Positions 1 through 11,049 of a DNA stretch of 64,000 nt are shown piece by piece. Origin of the DNA: Tachypleus tridentatus (lineage: Eukaryota; Arthropoda; Merostomata; Xiphosura; Limulidae). Under the pieces are notes generated by a model. It was not told the origin of the DNA. It saw only the letters and a program-made list of their open reading frames with translations, and searched no databases. Every line of letters begins with the position of its first letter. Within the stretch, counting starts at the first letter, position 1. The stretch spans positions 38,158,264 through 38,222,263 of the forward strand of contig NC_134834.1 in NCBI RefSeq assembly GCF_004210375.1. Direction: 5' to 3'. The translations under genes were made by a program, and so were the position numbers.

Positions 1-2025
1 GATGCTTTTAAAGAGATAGAAGTCATGAAAATACGAGAAGTGTTAGAAATTAGTCTGAAACATCACCCAGTTTACTTCTGAAAAAGAAGGATGTACCCAT
101 AATATTCTCTGTGGACTACTGGAAGGAGAATGAAGTCTCAAAGAAGGATGATTATCCACTTTTAAGATATGACGCTGCTTTGGATGCTCTGTCTCGATGA
201 AAATGATTTTCAACGTTGGGTCTTAAGAATAGACAAGTCAACAAAGCAAGTTGAGAGAAGACAACCTTTACTGCAGGAAATGGACTGTGGAAATTTGTCA
301 TGTTACCATTTAGATTATGCAACGTTTTTGCTAAAGCTCAATTACTAATGGAGTGTGTTCTGTTTGAGATACCCTGGAAAGTCATACTCATCCATTTGTG
401 AGAAGACCTTTGATAATGCAAACGATAGACTAAGGAAAGTTCTGGATGAGATGAAAAGAGGTAACCTTAAGCTGAATCCCAAGAAATTGCATTGTTCTGT
501 ACCAATGTAAGTTTCCTATGACATCTAGTCAGTAGAAAAGGAGTATCTTCACATCCATCAAAGACTAACGATGTCTGTAATTGGTTAACACCAAATAACA
601 TACAAGATAAGGTTATTTTTTACTACTTTTACTATCATAGTTTTATAAAATCTTTTTTCTGACGTAATTAATCATTTACACAATATACTTAAAAAGCCAA
701 ATAAGATTTGATGGACTGGTGATTGTGAACAAGCATTTCACAAACTGAAGAAGGAATTGATCATTAATCCTTTAATAGTATACCTAACTCTGAAAGATCT
801 CCTAATCTTGATACAGATGGCAGTGGAAACTTTGCAGTGGAAACAGTTTGTCACAAGCACAATGTAGATTAAATACGTGATTGCCTACTATAGTAAGCTA
901 AGAATGCTGCAGAAAGGAGGTGCATTATTCGGAAAGAAGTACTAAGTGTTGTTCAAGCACTAAGTCATTCCCATCATTATCTATAGAGATAAACAGTTTT
1001 CTCCAGACAGTTCATTCATGATTCAGGTGTTTGATTGATTTTCATAATTCAGAAGACCAAATAGCAAGATTGTTCCAGAAACATCAGAAGTTTAACTTTA
1101 ACATTGTGCATCACCTTAGACAGAACTATAAAAATTCTGTTGCCTTATTTAAAACCACGTGTTTATGAAGAGTGTAAATGCTACGAAGAGAAGGAATCAC
1201 AGTATAGTAAGATGATAAACCTAAAGTAAAATAGGTTATAATTCAAGATTTGGTATCCATAAGTGATGATAAAGAAGAAGTGACATGGCCCAACACTTAA
1301 TTGGAAGCTACTCAGGCAAAAGATACAAACACTCACCCCACATACCACAAAGACGAAGGTGTATTGGACATAACTTGCTTAATTATGTTTACACATGGGT
1401 TTATTATATCACAACTAAAAAAGATATTAGTGGACAGAAGCAACGACTGCAGTTGGTACTTCCTTCATCTCTACATTCTGAAGCACTTTGTCATCTTCAC
1501 AGTCTTCCAGCAGTTGGACACTTAGATGTTAAGAAGACACTGGAGGAAGTAGGAATATGCATCTATTAAGTTGGGTTTTGGAGATATATAGTAAATTGGT
1601 GTAAAACATGTTAACTGGGCTATAAATTTTGGGAAAAGCTAGTCAAGGAGTGTCTGTGCTAGTTGTCTTTAATTTTAGAAGCAATGGAATAAAGGGAAGA
1701 CAACTAGTTAACACCACCCATCATCAACCCTTTGACTACTCTTTTACCAAAGACAAGTGGGATTGCCCAACACATTATAATGCACCCATGTCTGAAAGGG
1801 CAACATGTTCGGTAACAGGATTAAAACTTGCGACCAACCTCGAGGAAATTACAGCAGTATTATGTTGTAGCATCACTTAAGACAGTTATTAGCAATATGC
1901 TTGGTCCTCTGGTAGAGTGAAAATAGGAACAGATTAATCATGACTATGACAGACTATATCATGAAAGGCCTGAAGCATATGCTGAACATAACAGAAACTG
2001 TAGCTTAGGAACTTCACTCATATCA
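1..2025 (+). pseudogene. Decayed Ty3/Gypsy-type retrotransposon pol (RT, RNase H, integrase)
   Basis: Reading the + strand across frames gives fragments in the order of a Gypsy pol. RT-like pieces lie at about 150-500 (ALDALSR, then FTAGNGLWKFVMLPF, then a piece like LKLNPKK). An RNase H-like piece begins near 730 (KAFHKLKKELIINPL). The integrase zinc-binding lead-in is at about 1440-1560 (LVLPSSLHSEALCHLHSLPA, GHLDVKKTLEE), and an integrase core remnant is at 1890-2010 (GPL, DYDRLYHERPEAYAE). Many stops and frameshifts break every domain, so it cannot encode an active polyprotein. No LTR is visible; the element is cut by the window edge on the left, and the right end is not defined. The domain order is seen in the sequence. 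The Gypsy assignment follows from family knowledge. Confidence 0.75.
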
Positions 2026-2700
2026 GGAATAGAATTTTGAATTAACCATTGTTTGTGGAACGTGTGTCAGGTCCTTGGGATAAAAACAGTTACAACATGA
2101 AATTAACCTTTTATTAATCTTATGATGGTACATTGAAAAAGGTACAACCACATCCTGTTCAATCAATTAACCATTTCTGTGGATAAACATCTTAAAGCAG
2201 AACATAAAACAACAGGTAACACACGTTCCTCATTAATTTCTAAGAGAAAAAAGTACAATTTCCACCGCATTTTATTCAGTCTTATAAAGAAAGACTACGA
2301 AGCACAATGATTTCATAACATAACTTTACCCAGGAAGAACTTAAATCATTAAGTGATAAAATGTAAAGACGCTAGGATGAGAGTTCATTGAATAAACATG
2401 ATTGATATATATTATTATTTATCCATATACGTCGACAATATTTTACTTTTTAATCTTTAAATGTGAAAAAATTAGTATATTATCTCCGTGTGAAGGATAC
2501 ATTAAATTTACATATATTTTATATTTTAAAGTCAAGTGTATTATTATAATTTAAAAATTAAAATTTTACTGTTTTCTCTTTCTCTCATTTGGTAAACGTT
2601 GTCGGAGGCTTCCATCTTACCCTCAGTTATACAAGTATATATGTATGCAACGTCTTTTTTGCTAGAACACTTACATAATAAGCTATATTATATAGGTCTT
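2026..2700. other. AT-rich spacer, no gene seen
   Basis: Degenerate sequence downstream of the Gypsy remnant. No ORF, tRNA-like head or inverted terminus could be recognised. It may still include the 3' part of the retroelement. Confidence 0.4.
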
Positions 2701-2712
2701 ATCCGCCTTAGT

Positions 2713-2932
2713 CCGTCGTGCTAAACATGCTCGCCCTCCCAGCCGTGGGGGTGTATAATGTGACGGTCAATCCCACTATTCGTTGGTAAAAGAGTAGCTC
2801 AAGAGTTGGCGGTGGGTGGTGATGACTAGCTGCCTTCCCTCTGGTCTTACACTGCTAAATTAGGGACGGCTAGCACAGATAGCCCTCGAGTAGCTTTGTG
2901 CGAAATTCCAAAACAAACAAACAAACAAACAA
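2713..2932 (+). mobile_element. SINE family A, 5'-truncated, with 12-bp target duplication
   Basis: The copy begins inside the family just before the 'acatgctcgccc' core and lacks the tRNA-like head. It runs through the conserved middle (tcaatcccactattcgttgg, ctagctgccttccctc) to the 'gtagctttgtgcgaaattc' tail and an (aaac)n end. The flanks ATCCGCCTTAGT (2701-2712 and 2933-2944) are identical, which marks the insertion boundaries exactly. A 5' truncation with a target duplication is the usual signature of target-primed reverse transcription. Confidence 0.93.
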
Positions 2933-3779
2933 ATCCGCCTTAGTAAATATCCATGTAAGTAACGACTATGGCACGATAACTCCTTCTCTGCAGTGAAACG
3001 TTTGGATTACTCGCTTTTAGCAGTTGCTGGAGGTTGTTTTTTTTTTTACTTAATATTTGCTGAACTCTTACAACATCTTATCAGACAATTCTTTAGTAGT
3101 TATTCGGTTTGACTCTTACAGTCTTTTGTTTTGGTTTTGCAAAAATATGTAAAAAAACAATTAAAATAAGAAAGTTTACATCAGATGTTAAGATTCTTTT
3201 TAGAAGCGATGTTCATCCAAAAACTACAAAAACAAACAATAAAATTGCATAGCACGTTTTGTTTAACTATACAGACTCTCAAAGTGTAGCTATTTCTACT
3301 TCCGACTGCTTACTCTACCTAGATTTGTTTGGCGAGCATGGCTAGAGAGTGAATCCAAGGATCTAATAGTTTAAGTCCCGTTGCCTCACTTGGGTCTATG
3401 AAAAGAGCCACCAACTTTATAAGTTTTAAATTCAACGAGATAATCTTTTTAAAACTGGTGAGAATGAATGGTCATACCCCAGTCTGACCCCACAAGGCTC
3501 CAAAAGTAGGAGAGATGCCCTTCGCTCTTCGATTTTAAATAAGCGTTTTTATAGGCAGAATAACGGGTCTCTTTACGGTATGACCCTTTTATTTGGGCAT
3601 AACTCCCCTGAAACATTTCCAAAAATGGAATGCAAGAAATTAATTTTTACAGGAGCATAAAGATATGCCAGTTTAGTCATTCAACTATATAACATATGAA
3701 TTTAAAAGTAGCAGAATTATAAAATTCCTTACCGTTAAGTACCATAACATAAATCAGTGAGTTGACGTGTCTGTACAAG

Positions 3780-3905
3780 AGACAAGTAGTCCCATCCCAT
3801 TATGCGGTTAGATTAGGATAGCCTAGAGTTAGGGTTGGATCTCTTGATTAGCTAGCTGCCTTCCCTCTAGTCCACTGCAAAATTAAAGACATCTATGTGT
3901 AAACT
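3780..3905 (+). repeat. Diverged SINE family A fragment
   Basis: A partial, degraded match to the family middle and 3' part: 'tcccat' then 'ctagctgccttccctctagtc' (kept short here) and an 'aaaattaaagac' stretch. Head and tail are lost. The rest of 2945-3779 shows no gene. Confidence 0.5.
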
Positions 3906-3967
3906 GTCTGTGTATTCTTGAGCAAATATTTAACAAACTACTAAAACTACGACTTGCTTAAAATAGT

Positions 3968-4256
3968 GGGCCTGGCATGGCCTAGCGCGTTAAGGCGTGC
4001 GCTTTGTAATCTGAGGGTCGCGGGTTCGCGCCCGAGTCGCGCCAAAACATGCTCGCCCTCCCAGCCGTGGGGGCGTTATAATGTGACGGTCAATCCCACT
4101 ATTCGTTGGTAAAAGAGTAGCCCAAGAGTCGGCGGTGGATGGTGATGACTAGCTGCCTTCCCTCTAGTCTTACACTGCTAAATTAGGGATGGCTAGCACA
4201 GATAGCCATCGAGTTGCTTTGTGCGAAATTCCAAAAAAACAAACAAAACAAACAAA
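3968..4256 (+). mobile_element. Full-length SINE family A with tRNA-like head and 12-bp target duplication
   Basis: The best complete copy of the window's main SINE. The tRNA-like head carries an A-box-like region (TGGCCTAGCGCGTTAAGGCG) and a B-box-like GGGTTCGCGCCC about 35 bp later. These are the internal RNA polymerase III promoter of tRNA-derived SINEs. A CpG-rich core, the body and an (aaac)n tail follow. The flanks GCTTAAAATAGT (3956-3967 and 4257-4268) are identical. The anticodon-loop-like segment reads GTAATCT with U at the expected position 33. The parent tRNA is not certain. Confidence 0.95.
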
Positions 4257-4529
4257 GCTTAAAATAGTACCACTACATTTTTCCTAATATTTATTCTATT
4301 CACTCTATAATGATTAAGAAGTTTCCTGTTGACCAGAAATATCGTTCCCTCATTTTTTACTTTTAATATCATATACAATATTGATTTAATTTACTCCTAC
4401 AGTTCCTTAATACATATGACATTTCGTAAAGTTCTTGAAGTTCCTGGACATAGATTTCATTATATATTTATATAAATTTATTTTTTAAGCCATATATATT
4501 TAAAAATGTTAGAAACTATTTTCTAAAAG

Positions 4530-4925
4530 AGGCCTGGTGGTTAAAGCATTCGACTCGCAATCTGCACGTCGTAAGTTCAATTCCCGTTATTAAACATACT
4601 CGCTCTTTCTGCTGTGGTCGCGTTATAACGTAACGGTCAAATCCATTCATTCGTTGATAAAGGAGCAGCTCGAGAGCTGACGATGGATAGTGTTGGCTGG
4701 CTGCCGTTTTTTGAGTCTAACTTCAAAATTGGGGACGCTAGCGCAGGTATCCCTAGCGTTGTTTTGAATTAAGCACAAAACTACTCAATGGGCTATCTGT
4801 GCTCTGCCCACCACGGGTGTCGAAACCCGGTTTTTAACGTTGTAAGTCCACAGACATACTGCTGAGTCACTGGGGGGCAGCGTAGGTATCCCTAGCGTTG
4901 TTTTGCATGAAATTCAACAAACAAA
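4530..4925 (+). mobile_element. Old SINE family A copy interrupted by a family B SINE
   Basis: The outer element keeps a diverged tRNA-like head (cctggtggttaaagcattcg, gttcaattcccg) and body. It is split by an inserted family B SINE at about 4767-4878. A stretch of about 25 bp of the outer copy (aggtatccctagcgttgttt and neighbours) occurs on both sides, at about 4741-4766 and 4879-4904, as a target duplication. This gives the relative age: A first, B second. Confidence 0.8.
4767..4878 (-). mobile_element. SINE family B nested in family A
   Basis: On the minus strand this reads as a second tRNA-headed SINE. The head begins GCCCCCCAGTGACTCAGCAG, the B-box-like stretch is GGTTTCGACACCC, then 'gggcagagcacagatagccc' and 'tttgtgcttaattc'. 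The family recurs on both strands through the window (about 6868, 8451, 18748, 24966, 34497, 38758, 39526). Confidence 0.8.
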
Positions 4926-4929
4926 AGCT

Positions 4930-5763
4930 TTTCTTTAAACTCAGTTTTACGAAATTTTGAAGTAAATGTTTTGTTATTTGTAGGAAATAGAGATGCAATT
5001 TGCTAAATTAACGTATATATAATTTCTTAAATTCACATACCACACTGTCGAAATATATTTGCCTCATACATACAAAATGTGCATAGCTTTTAATAATTAT
5101 AAATAATTAAATGATATTTTAAAACCATTACCCTGGTAAAAAAGAAAAAGAGAACATACCTAAATAAAATTTGTTCCACGAGCTGTCTTATGGCCGTAGG
5201 ATAGTTCATATAACCTTGGCTCATAAACAGAAAAGCGCGTTTCTAGCCTTTGCTAACCAGCTGCTGTGTCACGTGATAGTCAAAGAGCAGATGTTTTCTT
5301 GTCAGGTTTTAAGGGACCATATTAATTCATTCACGTTTGGTCAGTACTGTTTTAGAACACATTATTATTTGAGCAGCAGTTAAAAATAGCTACGCTAACC
5401 AGAAGCTCAGAATTGGAGGTGTTGTAACACTTATATAGCAACTGTAAATTATATTGTTATATTAATTTTATGGAGTGCATACCCCCAGATTTCTCCAGGT
5501 TAAGCTGCTTTAAGTAGCTCCTTATACTTTCAATTCCTCATTGTAAAATCTGCACATCTAGCCTAGCACCCCTACTTTGCAACTCATTTCTTCACTATTG
5601 CTAATACGTTGCATCGTATAACTTTATAATAAGATATAAAACTGGCATCAGAAAAGAACATCAAGTATAATAATTGTATGCATTGTTTGGGCATGCACAT
5701 TTTAACTTTTGTTTCCGTTTTTACTTTAACTTAAACGTTAAATATAATAGAATTTCAAGCATA
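4930..5763. other. AT-rich spacer, no gene seen
   Basis: A 70-codon open frame at 5171-5383 has no recognisable domain and no flanking splice or repeat logic. I see nothing else supportable here. Confidence 0.4.
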
Positions 5764-6006
5764 GCTACATGAGGGCTATCTGCGCTAGCCTTCCCTAATT
5801 TAGCAGTAGGATTAGAGGAAAAGCAGCTAGTCATCATCACTCATCGCCAACTCTTGGGCTACTCTATTATTAACGAATAGTGGGACTGACCGTCACATTT
5901 AACACCCTTACAGCTAAAAGGGCGAGTATGTTTGGTGTGACGAGGATTCGAAGCTGCGACCCTCAGATTATGAGTCAAGTGCCTTAATCACCTGACCATG
6001 CAGGGC
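5764..6006 (-). mobile_element. SINE family A copy
   Basis: Reverse-orientation copy with tail ('gagggctatctgcgctagcc'), body ('ccaactcttgggctactct') and a degraded tRNA-like head ('gaggattcgaagctgcgacc', 'cctgaccatgcagggcctt'). The tail (aaac)n is lost. Moderately diverged. Confidence 0.85.
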
Positions 6007-6867
6007 CTTAAATATAAATATATGTATGTATATATAATACTTTACAAAATCTTGTAATATTATCGTTAAAAATCAAATAAAATGTTCTACACTATATCTA
6101 TAAAGTAATAATCTTACATAAATTGCATATTAAAATTTTACAAAATTGAATAGAACGAAACTCTCTTCCTAAATTACACAAAACATTTATATGATACTCT
6201 TAGAAAATCACTCACAATTATATTACAATATTACAGCGAACCTGTCGTTATCTAGTGAGAAAATTGCCGAAAAAGTTAATTATGGTACAAATAAAAAAGA
6301 TTGAAGATTGTATATTATTGATAATGTTGAAATAATTGAGACATATGCTATTTGAATATACGAGAACTTTTATCTTCAACATCATTACATGCATGTCAGT
6401 TATTAACATGAATGGTAACTACGTATGTTTTCATTTAAATTAATCACATTATAATAACAGAAGATATCAATATGCAACAAATGTTATTTCACTAAACATT
6501 CGAAACTTGTCCTAGTAAGTAGATAGGCGATAGCTCTTTCTTTTTTGTTATTTAATATGATGGAAAATTCAAATGATTTTTTGTTTAAAATAACCTTTGG
6601 CATACGTTTCTTTTCATTAAACATTTCTTATTATTCTCAAGTTCACTCAAGTATTTGTAACACAAAAAACAGTAATCATATTGGTTGTTCTGATTACACA
6701 CACCAACACCTTTCCACATAAGCAGTGAAACCAACATAAGAATCCGCTTGAGCAAAAAAATAATCATACGCGTCTTAAAAGAACATCAAAATAATAACTC
6801 CTCTGTTATATCTTTGAAACCCATTTTTTTCTATGATGTTTTACACAATTGTTTAAACTGAAGGATA
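6007..6867. other. AT-rich spacer, no gene seen
   Basis: Very AT-rich with short chance ORFs only. The reverse 60-codon frame at 6585-6767 has no family signature. Confidence 0.4.
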
Positions 6868-6978
6868 ACTTTGTTTGTAATTAAGCATAATGCTACACAA
6901 TGGGCTATATGTGCTCTGCCCGTCACAATTATCAAAACCCGGTATTCAAAGAGACATGCCGCTGTGCCTCTAGGTGTG
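6868..6978 (-). mobile_element. SINE family B copy
   Basis: Reverse copy: 'tttgtttgtaattaagcata', 'caatgggctatatgtgctct' and the tRNA-like head 'gccgctgtgcctctaggtg'. Overlapping 64-codon ORFs on both strands here come from this repeat and are not genes. Confidence 0.75.
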
Positions 6979-7856
6979 GATAATTTTAATACGTATAAAG
7001 TTATGCGATGCTTATTGACACACATGGAGTGGTCCCTTAGTTCTCAACATCTTTTAAGGGAATAGAAGGTTAGAAACGTACGTGCCAATAGAGCAGGTTC
7101 TCTTCGGCTAGCAATGTTGGTGCTACTGCTAGGACGTGGTTTACGTGCTGGTCAACAAACTGGTTGTCTTGGCAAACGATAATTATCGGTTGCTGCTTGT
7201 TTTAACAGGTAACGTGTAAGTGTAAAACACTTTTTTCTTAGGTAAAAAGCACAACTTTAAAACCAACATATGTGAGTTCGCTGTGGGGTTGTTGTTTCTT
7301 TTTTTATTTAAACTTGAAAACTTTTTCTTATCGCTGTTTGTTTATGTCAGTTTGAATTAATCTTATTCTTCTAACTATTACAGTACTTTTATTTATGACA
7401 AAAATATAAATATCAATAATACTATCGATGGTGTGATGAGGAAGGAAATGACATAAAGTGGAATAATATTAGCCAAGATTAACGTTCTACTTTATTTTTA
7501 ATTTTGATTTGGGCCAAAATGTGAGACAAGATTACCTAATTAGTATACTAGCATGGCGTAGTGTACAGCATTATTTGTCTCTTTGGAGTGAGTCTTCGCT
7601 TTACAATCTACAGACTTGGAATCTAGCAAACTACCGTTTCAACAATGTGTATTTCGTTTGCAGTGGATTTTCTTTATGTTAACATAAATATTGAATTATC
7701 TTTTATATATCATTCGCAATGTATGGATACATAACTATTTTTAAATATTTATGATAAGTTCAAGTCAGTTCATTAGACCCTGGCAGGGTGCGATTTGTGA
7801 AATGTTAAGAGTGTGTGTGGGGGATAAATATATAAATTATTATTCTTCTCATCGTT
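6979..7856. other. Spacer, no gene seen
   Basis: AT-rich sequence with no convincing coding or repeat signal until the SINE cluster that starts near 7857. Confidence 0.35.
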
Positions 7857-8081
7857 CGCGTCCTCCTCACACCAAACATGCTCACCCTTTCAGCCGCGGG
7901 AGCTTTATAAAGTCACGGTCAATCTCACTATTCGTTGGTAAAAAGAGTAATCCAAGAGTTGGCGGTGGGTGGTGATGACTAGCTGTCTTCCCTCTTATCT
8001 TACACTGCTAAATTAGGGATGGCTAACACAGGTTAACCCTCGTGTAGCTTTGCGCGAAATTCAAACCAAATAAACAAACAA
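7857..8081 (+). mobile_element. SINE family A, 5'-truncated
   Basis: Starts near the family's 'cacaccaaacatgctc' core and extends to 'gcgcgaaattcaaaccaaat' and 'aaacaaac'. The flanks 'cttctcatcgt' and 'ctcctcatcgt' look like a slightly diverged target duplication. Confidence 0.85.
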
Positions 8082-8185
8082 TCTCCTCATCGTAAGGATT
8101 TTGATCTTGTAGTCCAGGTAGGGTCAGGTTTAGTTGCACCTCTTCGTCTTTATTAGTCATAGATAAATGGCTTGTTTTATTTGTT

Positions 8186-8393
8186 GTTTTGAATTTCACA
8201 TCGTTCCCAATTTAGCAGTGTAAGACTAGAGGGAAGGCAGCTAGTCATCGCCACCCACCGCCAACTCTTGGATTACTCTTTCACCAAGGAATAGTGGGAT
8301 TGACAGGTTGAAATGGCGAGCATGGTTAATGTCACGAGGATTCGAACCCGCGAGCCTCAGATTACGAGTCGAACGCCCTAACCACCTGGCCAA
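8186..8393 (-). mobile_element. SINE family A copy
   Basis: Reverse copy with body ('tagcagtgtaagactagagg', 'ccaactcttggattactctt') and tRNA-like head ('gaggattcgaacccgcgag', 'accacctggcca'). The middle has a short deletion next to the core. Confidence 0.85.
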
Positions 8394-8450
8394 ATAGATA
8401 AATAACAAAACAGCATGGCAAGTCTTGACACATCATATGTAAATCCCTTT

Positions 8451-8550
8451 AGTTGTTGTTTGTTATTAAGCACAAAACTACACGAAAGGCTGTCTGTATT
8501 CTACCACCACGAATATCGACACATATACCGTTGTGCTACTGGAGGCAACC
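8451..8550 (-). mobile_element. SINE family B copy
   Basis: Reverse copy: 'gttattaagcacaaaactac', 'accaccacgaatatcgac' and the head 'accgttgtgctactggaggc'. Part of a four-SINE cluster in about 1 kb. Confidence 0.75.
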
Positions 8551-8593
8551 CTTTAATTTATCGCACCGAAATATTGGTTTTTTCACTTTTTAG

Positions 8594-8858
8594 GTCGGCC
8601 TGCCATGTCCAAGCGTGTTAAGGCGTGCGACTCGTAATCTGAGGGTCGCGGGTTCACATCCCCGTCGCGCTAAACATGCTCGCCCTTTCAGCCGTGGGGG
8701 CGTTATATTTTGACGGTCAATCCCACTATTTGCCAAGAGTTGACGATGGGTGGTGATGACTAGCTGTCTTCCCTCTAGTCTTACACTGCTAAATTAGGGA
8801 CGGCTAGCACAGATAGCGCTCGAGTAGCTTTGTGCGAAATTCAAAAAATAAACAAACA
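8594..8858 (+). mobile_element. SINE family A, near full length
   Basis: Forward copy with tRNA-like head (cgtgttaaggcgtgcgactc, then 'cgggttcacatcccc'), core 'gctaaacatgctcgcccttt', body with an internal deletion after 'cccactatt', and an 'aaataaacaaac' tail. Confidence 0.9.
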
Positions 8859-9540
8859 CTGTTTAGGGGTAAATTTAACGAGTTTTAAGCTAGCATTTTC
8901 ACATACAAGTGTGAGATAATAAAGGAGAAAAATGTAAATATATTTACTCGTTTTAAAACATTTGCCTTCTACTTCATAATTTATATTGGCTTTTTAGTTT
9001 ATTAAATACTTAAGTATGCAGATTTGAATCTACTCACCTTCTGAGAATATTACTTGATGATTTTACTGTATTCTTCTTGACAGAAGTGCCTTTTTCTTTG
9101 CTATTTCTATTAACTCATTTTTTAGCTATCTGAAAAGAAGCATGCTATGCTCTAGAATGCATTTTACATTGCTGGGTGAATGTTTGCCTGGTGATGCAAG
9201 CACTGGATATAAAATAAGGCACTGGGTTAAATGTAGATTGGATAATGTAGTACATGCATATCCATTTAAGCTGTTTTTTATTTGAGTTTTTTTTTAATTC
9301 TGTAAGCACGATAATCACTTCAGTTTATCACAACAGAATCGGTGATAAGTTTATTACGTTACCAAATATGTATAATATCATTCGTTTTAAATAATTCTAT
9401 TTCACGTCAAAAGTTCACACAGGCTAGTTCAATTATTTTAGAACGCAACTGACAAGACACATTATTATTCTCTAATTTGTTTATTACAATATTATCTATG
9501 ATTATAACACTTTAAAACTCGCCACTGTTTGTCATGTGTG
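8859..9540. other. Spacer, no gene seen
   Basis: AT-rich DNA between the SINE cluster and the LINE. No supportable feature. Confidence 0.35.
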
Positions 9541-9853
9541 TCGACCCGTGAAGGGGAGGAAAGAATCCTAATGGTTGAGGGGTCCAACCCAAACACACCA
9601 CTTTAGCATGAATTTCTGTAGATCGGTAACCTTGGGATGGCCCCCAAGGTCAGTTGACTGGTCTTGTTGTGCTAGAGTCAACTGAGTACCAGTGTTGGAC
9701 ATTCTCAACGGGTGTTGTGGACTTTGTGCTTGATGCTGGTGTTTGGATATAGTGTTCACGAAGCCCTGACAATGCTGCAGTGTCCTTGTTTCGCATTGTA
9801 GTGTATTCACTCATAGAGCTCTATGATAGGTAGGAATATTTTCTCTTTCATTA

Positions 9854-10830
9854 TGGATCCCCCAAATCCACCAAAACATAAAATCGTAAAAAAAAAACGA
9901 ATTGATAAACAACTACATCTTGAAAACTGAAGAGCAGTCTCCATTTCGTTCTGCACTTTTACCTAATTTTCTCGTTCTGCATTCTTTGTCAGGCAATTTT
10001 TAAAATAAATGTCTTCCTCTTATTCATAAGGGGGATTGCTGGCTTTACAAAGACAGACAAAAAGCTTTCCGTGGATATCTTTATGGAAACATCTACCACA
10101 AAACACAATAAACTCCTCCTGAATTCGAAGGCCATTGGGGATATTGGCCACTGAGGTTACTCCCCATGCTACTTTGAATTCATCACCAGTAGTTATTATT
10201 GAGAGAGATTTGAGGAACATCTTTGAGATGGAGGTCCTCGCTGGTTTATCCAACCAAGAAGTTTTTGCAGTGCGACGCATCTCCACTCATAAAGAAAAAA
10301 TTATGATGCTTACCAATGTTCTTTTTTTTTAGCATATATATCACTATGTATACTTACTGCTGTCAAGGCAAGTTATTTGAGCCATAAGGCATGACCACAT
10401 ATTCCCAACTCTCTTAGGTTTTTCCATTGTCAGCAGCTCAGTCATTCGAAGACATCTTGTCATGGTTCTGTGATGTGTGTTCGTTGTGGTGGCAAAGACC
10501 TCGACGCTTACGAGTGTGAACTAGACCCTCACTGTGTTAATTGTAGTGGTTCCAATTCCTTCTTATTATCGATCTTACTGTAATAGAGTGGAGGAAAAAA
10601 GAAGTACAACAATTAAAAATGGTCAACAACATTACTTATCTGGAGGCTCGAAAGTTGTTGCTCCCCACTCTGTCATGGGCATGCACTGCTGCACTACACT
10701 AAACTACGACAGTGGGTTTGCAGACAATGCTCTCTGTAACTCCATCAGAGACCTTTTCACATCATGTGAAATTTTTACCTAAATGAATAATCGAGTTGAC
10801 AAGTAAACATCTACTCATGTCCCACCATTC
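9854..10830 (+). pseudogene. LINE ORF1 (gag-like) remnant with zinc knuckle
   Basis: An ATG at 9854 opens a proline- and lysine-rich start (MDPPNPPKHKIVKKKR), soon interrupted by a stop. Further on, about 10465-10560 encodes cysteine-rich residues CVRCGGKDLDAYECELDPHC, then VNC, like the gag knuckles of I-type LINE ORF1 proteins, which bind RNA. Frameshifts separate the parts. Reverse-strand ORFs over 9568-10286 are shadows. The product would package LINE RNA if intact; here it cannot. Confidence 0.6.
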
Positions 10831-11049
10831 TTTGCAGTGACTACCTGGGTCCACCTCCTTTGGCCTCAACTTATGGTGTCTGCTCAGGTCTATCTTCTTC
10901 AGCCTCGAGATGCGGAACAATTATTCGTTCCCTACGCCATTGGGACATGTGTCTCGACTGAATGCAAGATCCGTCGAGGTTGTAATAAAGAAAAAATGCG
11001 TGATCGTAAACAAACGTTTTCCATCCAGTTCTCCTTCACCTAGGTAAAA

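Noticed and set aside
3968-4060. tRNA-like sequence that might be a real tRNA gene
   Set aside because: It is the head of a SINE: body, (aaac)n tail and target duplication follow, and no acceptor stem closes.
6831-7065. Overlapping 64-codon ORFs on both strands
   Set aside because: Both cover a family B SINE.
10020-10286. Reverse ORF in the LINE gag region, and 9568-9810
   Set aside because: Shadows on the antisense of LINE leader and ORF1, which read sensibly only on the + strand.
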